From contig JAJEKV010000008.1 of the NCBI GenBank assembly GCA_021234155.1, positions 3,361,008-3,425,007 on the forward strand: 64,000 bases of DNA. Direction: 5' to 3'. This stretch comes from Isoetes taiwanensis. Taxonomy: Eukaryota > Streptophyta > Lycopodiopsida > Isoetales > Isoetaceae. How positions within the stretch are numbered: position 1 is the stretch's first letter; each line of letters begins with the position of its first letter. Below are positions 47,716-60,375 of this stretch, piece after piece. Both the position numbers and the translations under genes were made by a program. A model generated the notes under the pieces. That model had not been told where the DNA came from. It made no database searches and saw nothing but the letters and a program-made list of their open reading frames with translations.

Positions 47716-48799
47716 CAGCATACCACCTTGCCAGCAATGCATGTGCAGCAACTGAAATTGCCTATTCCCCTGGGATCCCATTGCAATGTAGTCATCTTTT
47801 TTCAGTAGGCATGCACTATAGACTCGAAGAAATGCCTCAACTAGTAATGCATGCAATGCAACTCCTTTAAGCATGGAGGCGGCATTGGCATTATTGGATT
47901 CAATCGATTGTAAAAGTTGGCCATTAACACAAATGCATCCCTTAAGAAAACTAGTGTGAATTTGAAACAGTAGAGAGTTTGAAGCAAGAAGCATAGTTAA
48001 CACATTCAGTCCAATAAATATATATTTCCACTTACATTTAATGCTGCTGCCCATCATGTTTTTTGAGGAGTTACGTGTTGGCAAAGCCAGACGTCTTATT
48101 CTTTCATGAAAATATCAAAGTATACAAATTAGCATGTTAATACATATCACCTCATGCCTTTATATATGTCAAGCCATCTCTATATATTTTGTCCACGGAT
48201 ATTTGGACTAGGCTTGCCATTGTAGGTCTCAACTGATATCTGTGAACATACTAGCACACATTAATATTTTATAATTTTTTCCTTTGCCTCAACCCTGCAG
48301 AAGGATATTTTATATAGGTGGCAAATTATCTGGTAGAGCTTAAAATATTTTTCACGCCCTGAATACTCCTCCCCTACCTTAAAAAAAGGTGCAAAATAAT
48401 GGGAACCTTACTTACTGAATTGAATGTTATCAAACGTAGGAAGTTTGAAGCTGTGATAGTGAAACCTGAAGTGGAAGCCAGAAAAAAACTTTTTTAGACA
48501 GATTCGCTCTTGGCTTTTGTAAGCCTTACGATCAAACCTCACTCGCAATACCAGCCGCTCAATAAAAATATACCTTAATAAAGCACATCACTTAGGCGTA
48601 AAGCTGATACAATATTCTGTTCAGCTTGATTGTCGGATTAATATATTTTACAAGACATAGGTCTGCTCTGCAGTTGTCATTTAGCTGGATGTTAAATCTA
48701 CGTTATCCTCTGATTTTCTTCAAGCATTTCTTTCATTTCATTGCTCATTCTTGATTCTGCACTCTGCTTTTTTTGCCATTCTGCGTATCAGATCTAGCA
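47716..48799. other. Spacer upstream of the cytochrome b561 gene
   Basis: A minus-strand open frame (48084-47575, 169 codons) overlaps the ABCC fragment antisense; it has two hydrophobic stretches but no family match. The promoter of the downstream gene should lie at about 48550-48790; no clear TATA box was seen. Confidence 0.35.
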
Positions 48800-50184
48800 A
48801 TGCCTTCTCTTTTGGTTTTTGTTCTTGCGTACATTCTACCTTTGCTTTCTTCTGTAAATGCCTGTTCTATGCATTTTAATTCGAGATCCTTTGAACAATG
48901 CTCAGATCTGCCTTTTCAAGGCGCGACTCTAGCATGGACATACAACCCAAATCTTTACACTCTAGATGTAGGGTTTTCTGGAACAATGGCGGTTTCAGGT
49001 GGATGGGTTTCATGGGGAATAAATCCAACTCCTTTAGGTCCTGTAATGAACGGATCTAGTGTTTTGCTGGCATTCAGTAATTCTAGTGGTGTTCATATTC
49101 TTCAATATAGACTCACCGATGCTACAACGAACGGAGTTGCCCCTAATCCAGGATCTCTTGACATTACAGTCCTGAATAAATCAGCTTATATTGAAGGGTC
49201 TAATGTGACCATTTTTGCTAAAGTGCAGCTCAAATCTAATCAGACTAAGATATACCACATTTGGAACAAAGGCCCTGGCATGAATGGTGAGCAGCCAATG
49301 CAGCATGGCTTTAGTTATGAGAATCTCAGAAGTGGAGGTGTTCTCGATCTTTCAGATAGCAGAGAATATGCTGTTGCATCATCACCACATCAGACCCTAA
49401 AAAATGTAAGTTTCATTGTCAATATGTTTGCAAAATTTTCAACAGATTTTGCAGAAAAAAGAGTTTATAGTGATGTGTTGAATTGATGCTGGTTTTTTAA
49501 TCTATGTAGAGGCATGGTGCAATAAATGTAATTGGGTGGGGAGTATTGTTGCCCCTGGGTGTTATATCTGCAAGGTATTTGAGACAGTTTGAAGCAGCAG
49601 ATCCAGCTTGGTTCTACATTCATGCAAGTTTTCAGTCCTTAGGTTACCTGCTTGGTTTCATTGGTTGGGCAATTGGTTTGAAGCTTGGCAGTTATTCCAA
49701 AAGTGTAGTTTACCTTACACATTTTAACATTGGCACTGCTATCTTTGTTCTAGCCTCACTTCAGGTAAGAGCTTCTGGCTCAAAAAATCTTTGCCTTTAC
49801 AAAACTTTGCTTGCAGAATATTTCATACATTGACTTGTGAAATTTAAACTGCTATTTGAACAGATACTTTCAGTCCTTTTGAGGCCCAGCAAAGACCATA
49901 AATACAGGAAGTATTGGAACATATATCATCATACAATTGGCTATCTGGTTATTTTAATGATAGTGATAAATATTTACAAGGGATTCCGTATTCTGCAACC
50001 ACATACAAAGTGGCGGAATGCTTATGGTGGCATCCTTGCAATACTGGTACTAGTTTGCTTGGTATTGGAGATTTTGACGTGGGTTATGTACTTCAAAAAT
50101 AGAAAGATGAAAAATCCTGAAACGGAACTTGATGGCCAGCCCATTAATCATACAAGGTATGTACCTAGGCAAGATGAGAACTGA
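48800..50184 (+). CDS. DOMON domain-containing cytochrome b561 protein (CYB561-DOMON/AIR12-like)
   Basis: Three exons, 48800-49405, 49510-49764 and 49864-50184, all phase 0 with GT-AG borders; 393 residues, normal for the family. The ATG at 48800 starts a signal peptide (PSLLVFVLAYILPLLSSVNA). The DOMON domain follows: CSMHFNSRSFEQCSDLPFQG, LAWTYNPNLYTLDVGFSG, GGWVSWGINPTPLGPVMNGS. The C-terminal b561 part keeps the four heme-ligand histidines: HGAINVIGWGVLLPLG, FYIHASFQSLGY, LTHFNIGTAIFVL, HHTIGYLVILMIVI, with five membrane helices and a basic tail. These proteins carry electrons across the plasma membrane, often with ascorbate, toward apoplastic acceptors. Nothing looks damaged. Confidence 0.96.
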
Positions 50185-51682
50185 TTAATCTACTTGCCGC
50201 ATTGTAAATCCAGCCTTGAAACACCACACAAGAATAAAGGTGGAATATATGTTCTTTGCTGTTTATCGCAAGGTTCAAATACATCTGTTACTCGATTTTG
50301 TTCGGGATTTGACATAGTAGTGCGTTTGTCAATTCTTCATCACATTCAGAAAGTAATCAATATTGTTAATTTGGCTTTTTCCGGTGTGGTGAGAAATCTT
50401 TTTGGAATTTTTTTTATCCCGATTTTCTAAGATTTTGGGCATTTTGTATGGAAAAAAAAACTCGATCTTCCAAAAATCGAGCATTTTACTTTTGATTGGG
50501 GGTTTAGGCTTCATTCTTTTTTGGCCGAGACTGCATGGCAAGGAGGCCAACGTAATCGACTCCAAAAATTTTTCCTGGTGTTCTGCAGCATGAGTTGGTC
50601 GGATTTGGTCTGCCAGGTAAAAGGTTTTGAGTGAGCATGTCCTGCCGAACTCCCAAATATTGTGCCCTTGGTTTAGTAAATACTCCGGTGATGCGATTGA
50701 TCTGCATAAGATGGCCGCTCCAATTGTTCTTCCAAATAATTGATGTTTAGAAGATTGAATTGAAAGGCACACATGCAGAGGTACTGCCTTCTGCATTATG
50801 GTTAGGTTTTAGCTATCTTATCTCTCCTTCTTATTTAGCATCATATGTTGTCTGATTCAACAGATCTTTCTGATGACATCAGCAGTTTTGATAAGGAAAT
50901 TTAAGGAATTCAAAGGCAAGAGCTTCAGCCAGGTCTATTTCCGCTCTGTATCATATTTCTATTGCAGCTCTCTCAAATTCAAATTCTATTCTATTGCTCT
51001 CTTTTATTTTCTATTTCTGTAGAAGGGTATATAGAAGCTAATCACATTTTAGAATCTGCTCTTTTGTTGCTCAGATGTAATGTATAAGATTTGTTAAAGA
51101 TGTAAATAAATTCATTATTGGATTTATACTATATGTTATTTTGATGCCTTGAATGCTTAGCTTATGATCAAATTCTTAAAACATTGTTGCTGATCTAACC
51201 AGTTTACAGATTGGCAAATAATTATATGCTTGGATGTGTTTGCCAAGCCCTGTGGCAAGAATGAATGCTGCACAGCCAGGTATGTTTCTTTCCCAAAGTC
51301 TTTTGTATGTTACTATTGCATAAGAATCTGATGATCTCTTATAGGCACAATTTCTAGGCAGTTGATATGTATGATATCGAATATTTAGTGTTGTAGAAGA
51401 ACCTCTACTCATCACGTGTCTCCTCTTTCTAGATTCGCTTCTTCAACTAACGGCAAGACACTCACATGCCCCCTGAAATGCTTGGTGAGTACACAAATTT
51501 CTAGAATACTGAAGCTAAATAACTTTATTCCTTCATTCATCTGCTTCATCTTCACATCTGCTCTTTGCATGTCTCTGTCCCATGTAAACATCAAATTGAT
51601 TTGCCCCCTCTAGGGAAGGCACATTTCTTCTTTGTTCATTTTGTTTTGATTGTGTTTTGAATCAGATTAAGCCCATTGTTAA
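50185..51682. other. 3' flank and spacer
   Basis: A possible polyadenylation word AATAAA lies at 51104-51109. The minus-strand open frame at 50796-50329 is Lys-rich at its end and has no domain. No gene supported. Confidence 0.35.
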
Positions 51683-52880
51683 AGGGAATGATATCTAACA
51701 AGACATATCTTTTGCAACGTTTATGTGTGATGTATGGAAAAGTACCTGCTTTGAAAGCCCATGCTGCAGCAAAACCAACTTTGCAAACCATGATGAGAGG
51801 CAAAGGTAATTATTAGTTGTTTTTTTGTAATATCCTGCTGCCTGAAGTAACCAGTCTGATATATGTTGTTTATATCCTTCATAGAAATACGCCACCACAT
51901 AGCAGTTGACACGTTAAATAAATCATTCAAGATGGATGAGAAATGATGCAAACATACACCATCTGAACATTGTTGCATGTATCATCCTAAACATAAAGTG
52001 AAAGCACCAGTGGATTGTGGATCCTAAACTCATGGTGATAAACTAAGTTGTATTTTCTATTTGCAGAAAAGGGCTACCCCACCCTATTGTGCTATCGTAT
52101 TTATAAGTTATATAACCCTTGCAAGTAGAAGAATGTAGAAATTTTCCCAGCACTCAAAATGGTTCAATTTCATATTCCATCTTTGCCTATGTGTTTATTT
52201 TCCTTGCACATCTATGATATAATAATCTTTTCTTATATTCTGGTCTTCAGAAGAAGAATAGTCTTTACAATTACAGCTATTAAAGGTAAATATTTGAACT
52301 CTAACCCTGATTAGGCTCTATATAAATTGACTGATCTGATTGTTGACCCTTTTTATTTTATAGGATCGCTACTGGTACTATACAATTGAGATTAGATTTG
52401 CACTGTATGGCCTTCTTGATCCATGCTACCATTTAAGCATGTCCTTGCTTGGATCCAACATGGCTGCTTGAGAGGCGCAAAAATGGTATCTGCTTCTGCG
52501 TTAGCGTAGGCAGGTATGCAAAATTGTCTTTATCCTGTAGATTTTTGTAAATATGATAGTGTTCAGAATGAGGCATCTATGTGTTTGTAGCTTACAAACC
52601 CTCTGATTGTGTAGCATCATCCAAGAAGCACAGGTATTAATGAGAGGCTTCCCACTGAAAATGATGAGCTGCAAATGGGATTCTGAAAGAGATAAGAATG
52701 AGCAAGTAATTGAAAATTACATTAATATCATTATTGAAAGGGATTATGACCATTGTCAAAGGGAATTATATCTAACAAGATCTACATTTTTGCAACATTT
52801 CTTTATGTGTTGTATGGCTACCTATGTGCTTTTAAAGCTCCTGCTACAAAAGAGACAGTGTTTTGGAAGTATTTTGTGGT
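51683..52880. repeat. Diverged direct repeat about 1.1 kb apart
   Basis: AAAGGGAATGATATCTAACA..GTGATGTATGG (51679-51735) and AAAGGGAATTATATCTAACA..GTTGTATGG (52758-52819) align, and the similarity continues into CCTGCT and AAAGC words. It is an old duplication in non-coding sequence. Confidence 0.5.
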
Positions 52881-54650
52881 TGCCAAGGAGCTGAAAAGTC
52901 TTATGCTAGATAGGCTTTATGTTTGCAATTGAAACTCATGGATGCATATCCGTTGCATTTTTTGTGTTTTCTGCCAGACTTTCTCTGCATATAAGTTATA
53001 TTTGCCGCCACATCATGTAAGGTGCCCCCAAATGTCAAGTACTGCCTATACAATCCCGTATACAATGTTTTAAGAATGTGACCATGCGCATAACAACTTA
53101 CCTTGGTCAATAACAGGAAGGTAAACAAACTCTTTGTCAAGCATATGAGGTTGAAAGTGATATTGTGAATCTATTGTTGTCTGTTTTTTTAGTCAGATAG
53201 AAGACTTAGAGCAATATACTTAATTTTTAAATAAAAGACTTAAAAGACAATATCTGGTCCATTGTTAAAGCAATGCGTAGAATAGGTGACGTATGGATTT
53301 GCAAGGAGAATTTAAAGATTTGTATTTAATGCATGCTTTTGAGTTTCCCATAGGTGCTTTTTGCAATCTTAATGTGGTCCATATTCTAAGTTGCTACTAA
53401 GTCATCAGCATAGAGAGTACCTTCCTTAACCTAATATCTCCAATGCAACATCATCTTAATGTTCCTATAGGTTTATCAATATTTGTTGAAAGCTTGCCCT
53501 AAATATATAAGGCTAGCAAGAATATTTTATACGATTGAGCTAATGACCCTTGCATCCAAAATGATTGCATCTTTGAAAAATTTGCAAGTAGTTTGCCCAT
53601 GCTACCTTTTCTACATTCTCAAGTTGATGCTTGGATACATGGATTACACAACACAAAGTCCTATGCATACTATCACAAGCCTTTGTCAAATATACAATGT
53701 ACTGATCCATCTTTCTTCTTTCATTTTACTTCATGCCCAACAATACCGCATGCCACACAGTTGATATCGAGCTCCACATACACTCAAACATTCATACGAA
53801 AACAATGTTCTAGCTAACAATGAAACAAGCACCCCTTCCAAATCAGTTACTAAGCAAGAACGCCGGCATCATAACTAGTAATCTTTTAAATTACATTATG
53901 TAAATAGGATGCTTATCGATCTAGGCATGGTAGAAAATGGTATTCTCCCAAAAAATCATTTGTACAACTTCGGTGGGAACAAGCTCTTCATCTCTGGATA
54001 GACTTTTAGGCCAGGTTTGTTTTTCACGTTTGCACAAATTTTAGAATGTCCATTTGCACAAACACGGGTTGAGACTATAAAGCAATTTTAGAATGTCCAC
54101 GTTACTGCCAGGTGAGACTTTTGTTCACGTGTTCACGTGGATGCAACTACAAGTGTTCGATTTTATCTATAGCTTGAAAATTGAAAGAAAATTCCAAGTG
54201 GGATGTCGATTACCAGAAGACCACTTCAATTCTTCCAAATGGCACGAAGTTCGGTACTTTGCCCTACCGCTGCTATGAATGGATTGCACAATGAGATATC
54301 TTGTTTGCATCGCATCTTTGGTTTTTTATCCTAATTAGTGTAAAATTTTCAGTAAATGTTCTCGAAATCAAATAATGTTTCGGATCTGCTAGTAATAGTC
54401 GAAAAATAAAAGGATATGTGGTCTCTTCTACTTCTTCGATTTGAGCTAAGGTATGATCCTATTACGAATTTCAATCTGTATTTTGCATACAGAACAGTGA
54501 TGGAAGGTAACTACTTTATGCCTAGCTGATAAAGCATGGCTTTATGCCTTTGGATTTATACCATGGATCTACTTGATGCAGCTGCAAATGCAAAGGGCAA
54601 GAGGAAGAAACAATAGCTATTTGTTCCATGGCAAAAGCCCTTGCTCCCTT
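52881..54650. other. AT-rich spacer
   Basis: The phrase TTTTAGAATGTCCA recurs at 54039 and 54086. No gene-like structure was found. Confidence 0.35.
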
Positions 54651-54855
54651 TGATAAAATATAGAATAGTGGAATAGACTGAATTAGATTGGGAACAGCCC
54701 CCAACGTAGCATGTACAAATATAGTGGATGGACATGTCTATTCACCTAAAGACACGACTCTCTGCATGACTAGGACTGCCACATCAGCGTGGCCACATGG
54801 CTCTTGCCATGTCAGCTATCTTGATCTATATGATCATATATGCATATTTCTAACA
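54651..54855 (-). repeat. 3' LTR of the small retrotransposon
   Basis: TGATAAAATATAGAATAGTG at its left end, CATATATGCATATTTCTAACA-type right end; same order of words as the other LTR with several small changes. Confidence 0.9.
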
Positions 54856-54867
54856 CTCCCCCTTGAT
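54856..54867 (-). other. Polypurine tract
   Basis: Minus strand ATCAAGGGGGAG lies directly against the TGTTAG start of the 3' LTR, as expected for plus-strand priming. Confidence 0.8.
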
Positions 54868-56836
54868 CAATAGATCAAGAAGAATTAGAAAATTCTAAGT
54901 ATGAACTCTCTCTCCCCCTTAATAGAAAGACTATAAAAAATTTCCTCTAGACAAAAACTCTAGACTTATTATGAGGATGCCTTGATCATATATAGTAGGC
55001 ATATTTCTCCCCCTTGATCAAGCATCCATTATGATGATCATTACATGGGACCTCACTTATAGGACTTCTAGGTGACACTCTAGAATACTTCACAATTTTT
55101 CCCAACAAACATGGGCCTTCGTCGTGAATATTAGAATTTCCTAAAGGTCAAAACTAATATTTTAGCCTCGTATGGTCCCACGTTATGGCCATTTCTTGCC
55201 TCATCCAATTTTCTTGTTTCCACATCATACCTTTGTAACGATTCCATCGTCTCCAACTACTTTAGCTCCTTCTAGAAATGACTTTTTTCACAATGAGCGT
55301 TTCTCTTCACTATTTTTACAACAATATCTTTCCCAAAATCTCCATGGCATGAAAAAGATCTTGGCTTATTTCCTCATTGTTCTAGTGAACTTTGCATGCA
55401 TCCATCCAATCCACATTTTATGGGCTTTCTTCTTCAACCTGGATGCATCCTTTTTTCTCCATGCTGCTATTGTATGCTTTTTGGTTTCTTCCTTATGCAA
55501 TAATTTTCTTGCTTCAATAGAATACCTTATCATAGTATCTTGAGGAATGCATCTTCATCTCCATCGAAAATCCTTGGCCGGAGAGGTCGCGATCTCCTGG
55601 CCATTACCATAGCAGCTATGTCCTTCCTTTGAAGCAACAAATTTGGGTCTTGTATTGATCTAACCCCATCACGGGGAACATCTCTAGTATTTTCTTTGGT
55701 TCCATTCTTGCACCAACGTATTTTTTGTTGAAGTATGCACTTTTCTTTCCTTCATAGACTTCCACTCCCTTCAATGAAATCGGGAATAAAATGTTTTTTC
55801 AAGTAAAATGGAGGCGACCGTTATCAATAATAATGGACCAAATGAAATTTCCTTTTCTTGTTTCTCCAATTGGGGAGATAGAATAGTCTACGAGATTTCG
55901 AATCATGGGTTCCAAATAGATTTGTTTTCTCTTCCTCGCCATGGGCGATCAAGTAAACATGTTCATAATTTGTTTCCGGTTTGCATATGTGTCCCAATCT
56001 CCAGATTTTTTTAGCTTTTAAACAAAATTTCATCCAATACTCCATTTCCATTATCTTTGCAACCTCGGCCTCTTATGTTTTTGCACTTTGTGTAGCTTGG
56101 CAATTTCTCCTTTTGCATCTTTGGTCGGGACAAGAATACCATTCATGAAAAATCTTTTTTTTCTTTGATGTCTTCTAAAGATGAACTCATCATTACCAAT
56201 GGCCCTCAATCCCATCAAGCAACAACTCATTATTTGACTGAAATTGCCTTTGAAATTAGTCTCTCCTTGATCTTGCTCACCGATTTACAAAATTCTGTAA
56301 ATTGTTTTATCCGGTGCAATTGTTTTATCTCGGGTCTTCATTTATAGCAGCCTCCAAAGGTATCCCTCCCCGAATATCAAACCTCGCTGGATTTGGCCAA
56401 CAACGGGTCAGATACTTCTGCCATTGGCCTCTGCTTGGCCAAGAGCCACGTCTCGCTTTTAGAAATTAAGTTTTCATGTCTAATTTTGATAGACGTAATC
56501 CATGACGGGCTACATACTTCAAGATGATTGATTCATCACCAAGATCATGTCCAATGGAATGAATCACAAATTTCACTTTATGTGTAGGGAGCTTGATTTC
56601 TTATTCCTTTCCTTGCATTTCTCTTTGGGGAATTAAATGCTTCAAAACGATGAGTAAAACCCATACCCTCCATAAAATAGTACCAAAGATATTTGACAAA
56701 TTTGCTCAATCTTTGCCGAGATGGTTTGGAAATATCTCATCCTTGATTCAAAGAATTGAGGCTGTTCTCCCACATCTTCATTCATTTCCCCACTTTCTAA
56801 TCGCTTCTTCATGTGTCCAGGATCTAAGAGCACTTT

Positions 56837-56848
56837 GGCTCGATACCA
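56837..56848 (-). other. Primer-binding site
   Basis: Minus strand TGGTATCGAGCC directly follows the TATCA end of the 5' LTR. It equals the common plant Copia site TGGTATCAGAGCC with one base lost. Confidence 0.8.
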
Positions 56849-57054
56849 TGATAAAAATATAGAATAGTGGAATAGATCAATTAGATTGGGAAATGTTCCC
56901 AACGTGAGCATGTACAAATATAGTGGATGGACATGTCCATTCACCTAAAGACACTCTCTCGATGACATGACTAGGACGCCATTATCAAGGCCACATGGTT
57001 TTGCCATGTCGGGCCCTATCTTGATCTATATGATCATATATGCATATTTTAACA
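56849..57054 (-). repeat. 5' LTR of the small retrotransposon
   Basis: TGATAAAAATATAGAATAGT to TATGCATATTTTAACA; pairs with 54651-54855. Confidence 0.9.
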
Positions 57055-60047
57055 CCTTTGTCTTCAGCTTTTAGTCTTCAAATTTCTACCTGTGAATGTT
57101 GAAGCACAACCAATTTCACGCCTATAACAAACATTTGATGCTTAGAGCGCTTAAGTAGCATTACATTAAAGGGGACACATCCAACAAATGGGCCTCATGC
57201 AGCTATAGTTGACGCCATCAAAAATTGCAGGGGATTTTACTTTTGAAGCACTACTAGATTTTAAAGGTCACACAATAATAAGAACTGGTCCAAGATATTT
57301 TCTCACAAAATTCACAAAAACTAAGTGAGCTTCTCATGCAGAAGGGGAGTTGGGGAAGGGGGGAGAGTGGGGAAGGGGCAACAAAGCTTTGGGGGAGGGG
57401 GAGCACGAGGAAGCTAACAAGAATTAAAGGGGATGGGTCCCCTTTGAAAAATTAACTACCAAAGAAGTTAAATGGGCAGTGCTTGGGGCAACTCGTAGGT
57501 TGAATGGAAGAAGGATAAAAGGAGAAAATGTAAATCGAAGGATAAGATGATGTGAAATTAAAGAATGGAAGCCCCAAGAACCTTAAGCCTGTAGAAGCAA
57601 CCATCCTGATACATACAAGCCCATTTTTAACATGAGTCCATCTCAATCTCAAAACAGCTATAGTCCCGATGGCATTTGCCGAGAAGATAATGCAGTGCCA
57701 AAATGTGAGAATACATATTGAACTAATGGATCGGAGGGCAGAGATGCCTCCAACAAGACTGTATCATGAAGGCGCCATTGCTTGATTGGAGAAGGGGCCT
57801 GAATTGAAGTTAGGTTGCTTTTACCTACCAATACAAGATCGTTCATAATTTGTTGTTCGAGGTTCATCTCCTAACAAGCATTTGGAAGGCTATTTGAGAA
57901 CACTTTAATATTTAACTAATTTGTTGATGTTATAAAGCAAGATTCAATCACTCCTCAAAAGCTTTGATAACTAACGACTTGTACTCTCCTTTGCCATGGC
58001 GGCAATAAGCATGGGACATAGGGTTTAGACAAATAGAAATCTCAATGTCCATTGGATGTAAAAATTATGGAAACAAATATAATGAACAAGGATGTTCAAT
58101 TTTCCTTCTATACACAACAAAGTGACATGCTTCCTTTTCTATAGTGCACTCTGATGAGAAGATGTAAAGGGATGTCTATGAGTACATTGAACACATGCTA
58201 GGCAGTTAAAGATGTTAAATATATTCCATATAATTATGCTACTGCAAACATCATGCTTCCTTTAGACATACAAGCAAAATGGGAAATAGTCGTCAGTGTG
58301 GTGAATCATGACTATAGCTCAAGGAATTAACACATAAATTGTGTATTTATAATGTTTGTATGCCACCAAACTTTAATTAGAAAGATCGGCTTAGAAAGAT
58401 TAGGGGTGAAGGAAAACGAAGAGAAGACTATGTTATAGAGGAAGTTAGAAAATATTTAGAATACATGTCAATCTCGAAATGAACACAAGGGTAAGATTGG
58501 TCATTCGATTTGCATGTAGAGACGTGCCCAAACTGTGGAAGATAAATATAATATCATTTTTCCTATGAAGTGATTATATTTGTAAGGAGAAATTTCATCA
58601 TCACGCGATGGCCCTTTTGACTTCATATGGAAACCAGCTAGGCATATTTATCTTGAAAAACCTTAAGAGCACTATCTAGGTATACTTTAACCGAAATAGC
58701 TCAAATGTCAACACATGAGAGAGGGCTTGCAAACTAAATTTACAACTTAATAAAAAGATTGAAGATCCAATGGATGTCACAAATGCTACTTCACAAACTA
58801 TTGAAAGATTTACGATTGCATAAGGTTTTTAGTACTAAATAATATGCATCAAATAATACAATATCTTGTCCCAAAATATCCCTCAAACCCAATGTTTCTC
58901 TATCCTTTGCATATATGCTTGACATGCTTAGACATAAGCAACATTAGCATTAATGGACATTGGTTTTGCAAGAATATAGTGATAGTATGCAATAGAACCC
59001 TTAAATGAACTATTTAAGACCATTTCTATGTCAACCAATATGCGAACTTTAATGTGTCGGGGATTACAAGGGGACATAGGTGTATGTGGCATAGATAAGG
59101 CCATCTAAAGCTTCAATCACAGCTACATATCAAAACTCACCTTGCTCTTGTTCCTCGAATGTCAATACATCACTCCAACTGTCACCATTATCTTATGAAA
59201 TGGCAATTTTAATACAATCCGCAAAATTGTACTATATAAAAACAATAATCTGCCATCTTTGAGCATTAACGGCATTAAAACCTGCATCCATGAAAATCAT
59301 CACATAACAAGATGTGCTTCATATATGAGCAAAGGGAACGCCTCTAAAAAGGTTAACTACCCCCAGGAATTTGTTCGTCTCCAACATTGGCCAAATGTCA
59401 ATTTCTACGCAGTAAGAATATCGAATTTAAAAAACTACTGCAAAATATCCATCCAAATGTGATAAAGTATAACATGTTTAAATGCCCCTTATATAGCTAC
59501 TATCTTATTCCTTAGAAGATGATCCAACTATGCATTATATTTATACGTTTAGATGATTACTATAGACGTTTATGAGTAGTCGATTCTACCCATTTTACTT
59601 GAGCCGATCTCCATTGGTCCGTTATGCAGAGCATAGAATGCATAAGGTGCTTTTGTCCTCAAGGAATGCATTTTCATTTCTTGACTGGACAAAATGAATA
59701 AATATCAATGAAACAAATTCACTATGTAATGAAATTATTATGTACTAGATAATCCGCTTCAATAGAAATCACAATATATATTCTTAATAAAATTGTCATG
59801 TCCTTAAAATTTTGTAACCTTACTTTTTTGAGAATTATCACGTCTTAGAAATTTTGTAAATCTTGATTACTTTGTGTCGTGGATTTGAAAAACTGTAGTT
59901 TCCATAATTTGTATGTGATCGAGATTGGTTGAAATGATTCCTTATATATGGGACCCAATTGAAGCACCAAATTAAGCTCTGTCACTAACAAATTTAGATC
60001 ATGGCCAGAAAGGATGGTTATTTCCAAGCATATGGTTACAAAATAGA
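57055..60047. other. Spacer with a G-rich tract
   Basis: No gene seen. A G-rich tract at 57343-57378 has five runs of four or more G separated by short loops on the plus strand; a second run (GGGGGAGGGGGAG) is at 57391-57403. The rest is AT-rich with frequent stops. Confidence 0.4.
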
Positions 60048-60375
60048 GCAAGAAAACAAGAGGCCTAAAAATGACTATTATATAAGATTATGCCCTGAAT
60101 GTATTTTTACTTTTTACTCATACACTTTTCTTATAATTTGAATGCAAAAACAGTTTAAGAAACGAGAGGTTTAAAATGACTATTATCTAAGATTATGCCT
60201 TGAATGTGGCTTTTTTTTTACCCTCATACTCTTTTTTTATGTAATACAGAATGCAAAAAGAATTTAAGAAACAAGAGGCTTACAAAATGACTATTATATA
60301 AGATTATGCCTTGAATGTGGCTTTTTTTTTACCCTCATACTTTTTCTTATGTAATACAGGGATGCAAAAAGAGTT
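60048..60375 (+). repeat. Three tandem copies of about 110 bp
   Basis: Each copy runs AAGAAAC(A/G)AGAGG, ATGACTATTATATAAGATTA, TGCCTTGAATGT, a T-run, CATAC, then AATGCAAAAA. Copies start near 60049, 60157 and 60266; the last two are closest to each other. Confidence 0.8.

Larger units (their letters stand above)
54651..57054 (-). mobile_element. Complete small non-autonomous LTR retrotransposon (Copia-like)
   Basis: Two direct LTRs of about 205 bp (54651-54855 and 56849-57054) begin TGATA and end ATAT..AACA. Flanks are CCTTT at 54647-54651 and 57055-57059, a 5-base target duplication if the first T is shared. Read on the minus strand the 5' LTR is followed by TGGTATCGAGCC, close to the usual initiator-Met tRNA primer site, and the 3' LTR is preceded by a polypurine tract AAGGGGGAG. 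Internal sequence (about 2 kb) has no intact gag or pol; short open pieces are unassignable. It must depend on another element for movement. Confidence 0.9.

Noticed and set aside
47575-48084. 169-codon minus-strand frame antisense to the ABCC fragment
   Set aside because: Its C-terminal third is the mirror of ABCC coding sequence; the N-terminal part has hydrophobic stretches but no family, so I do not call it a gene.
50329-50796. 155-codon minus-strand frame behind the cytochrome b561 gene
   Set aside because: Lys/Asn-rich end from A/T runs, no domain; probably 3' flank.
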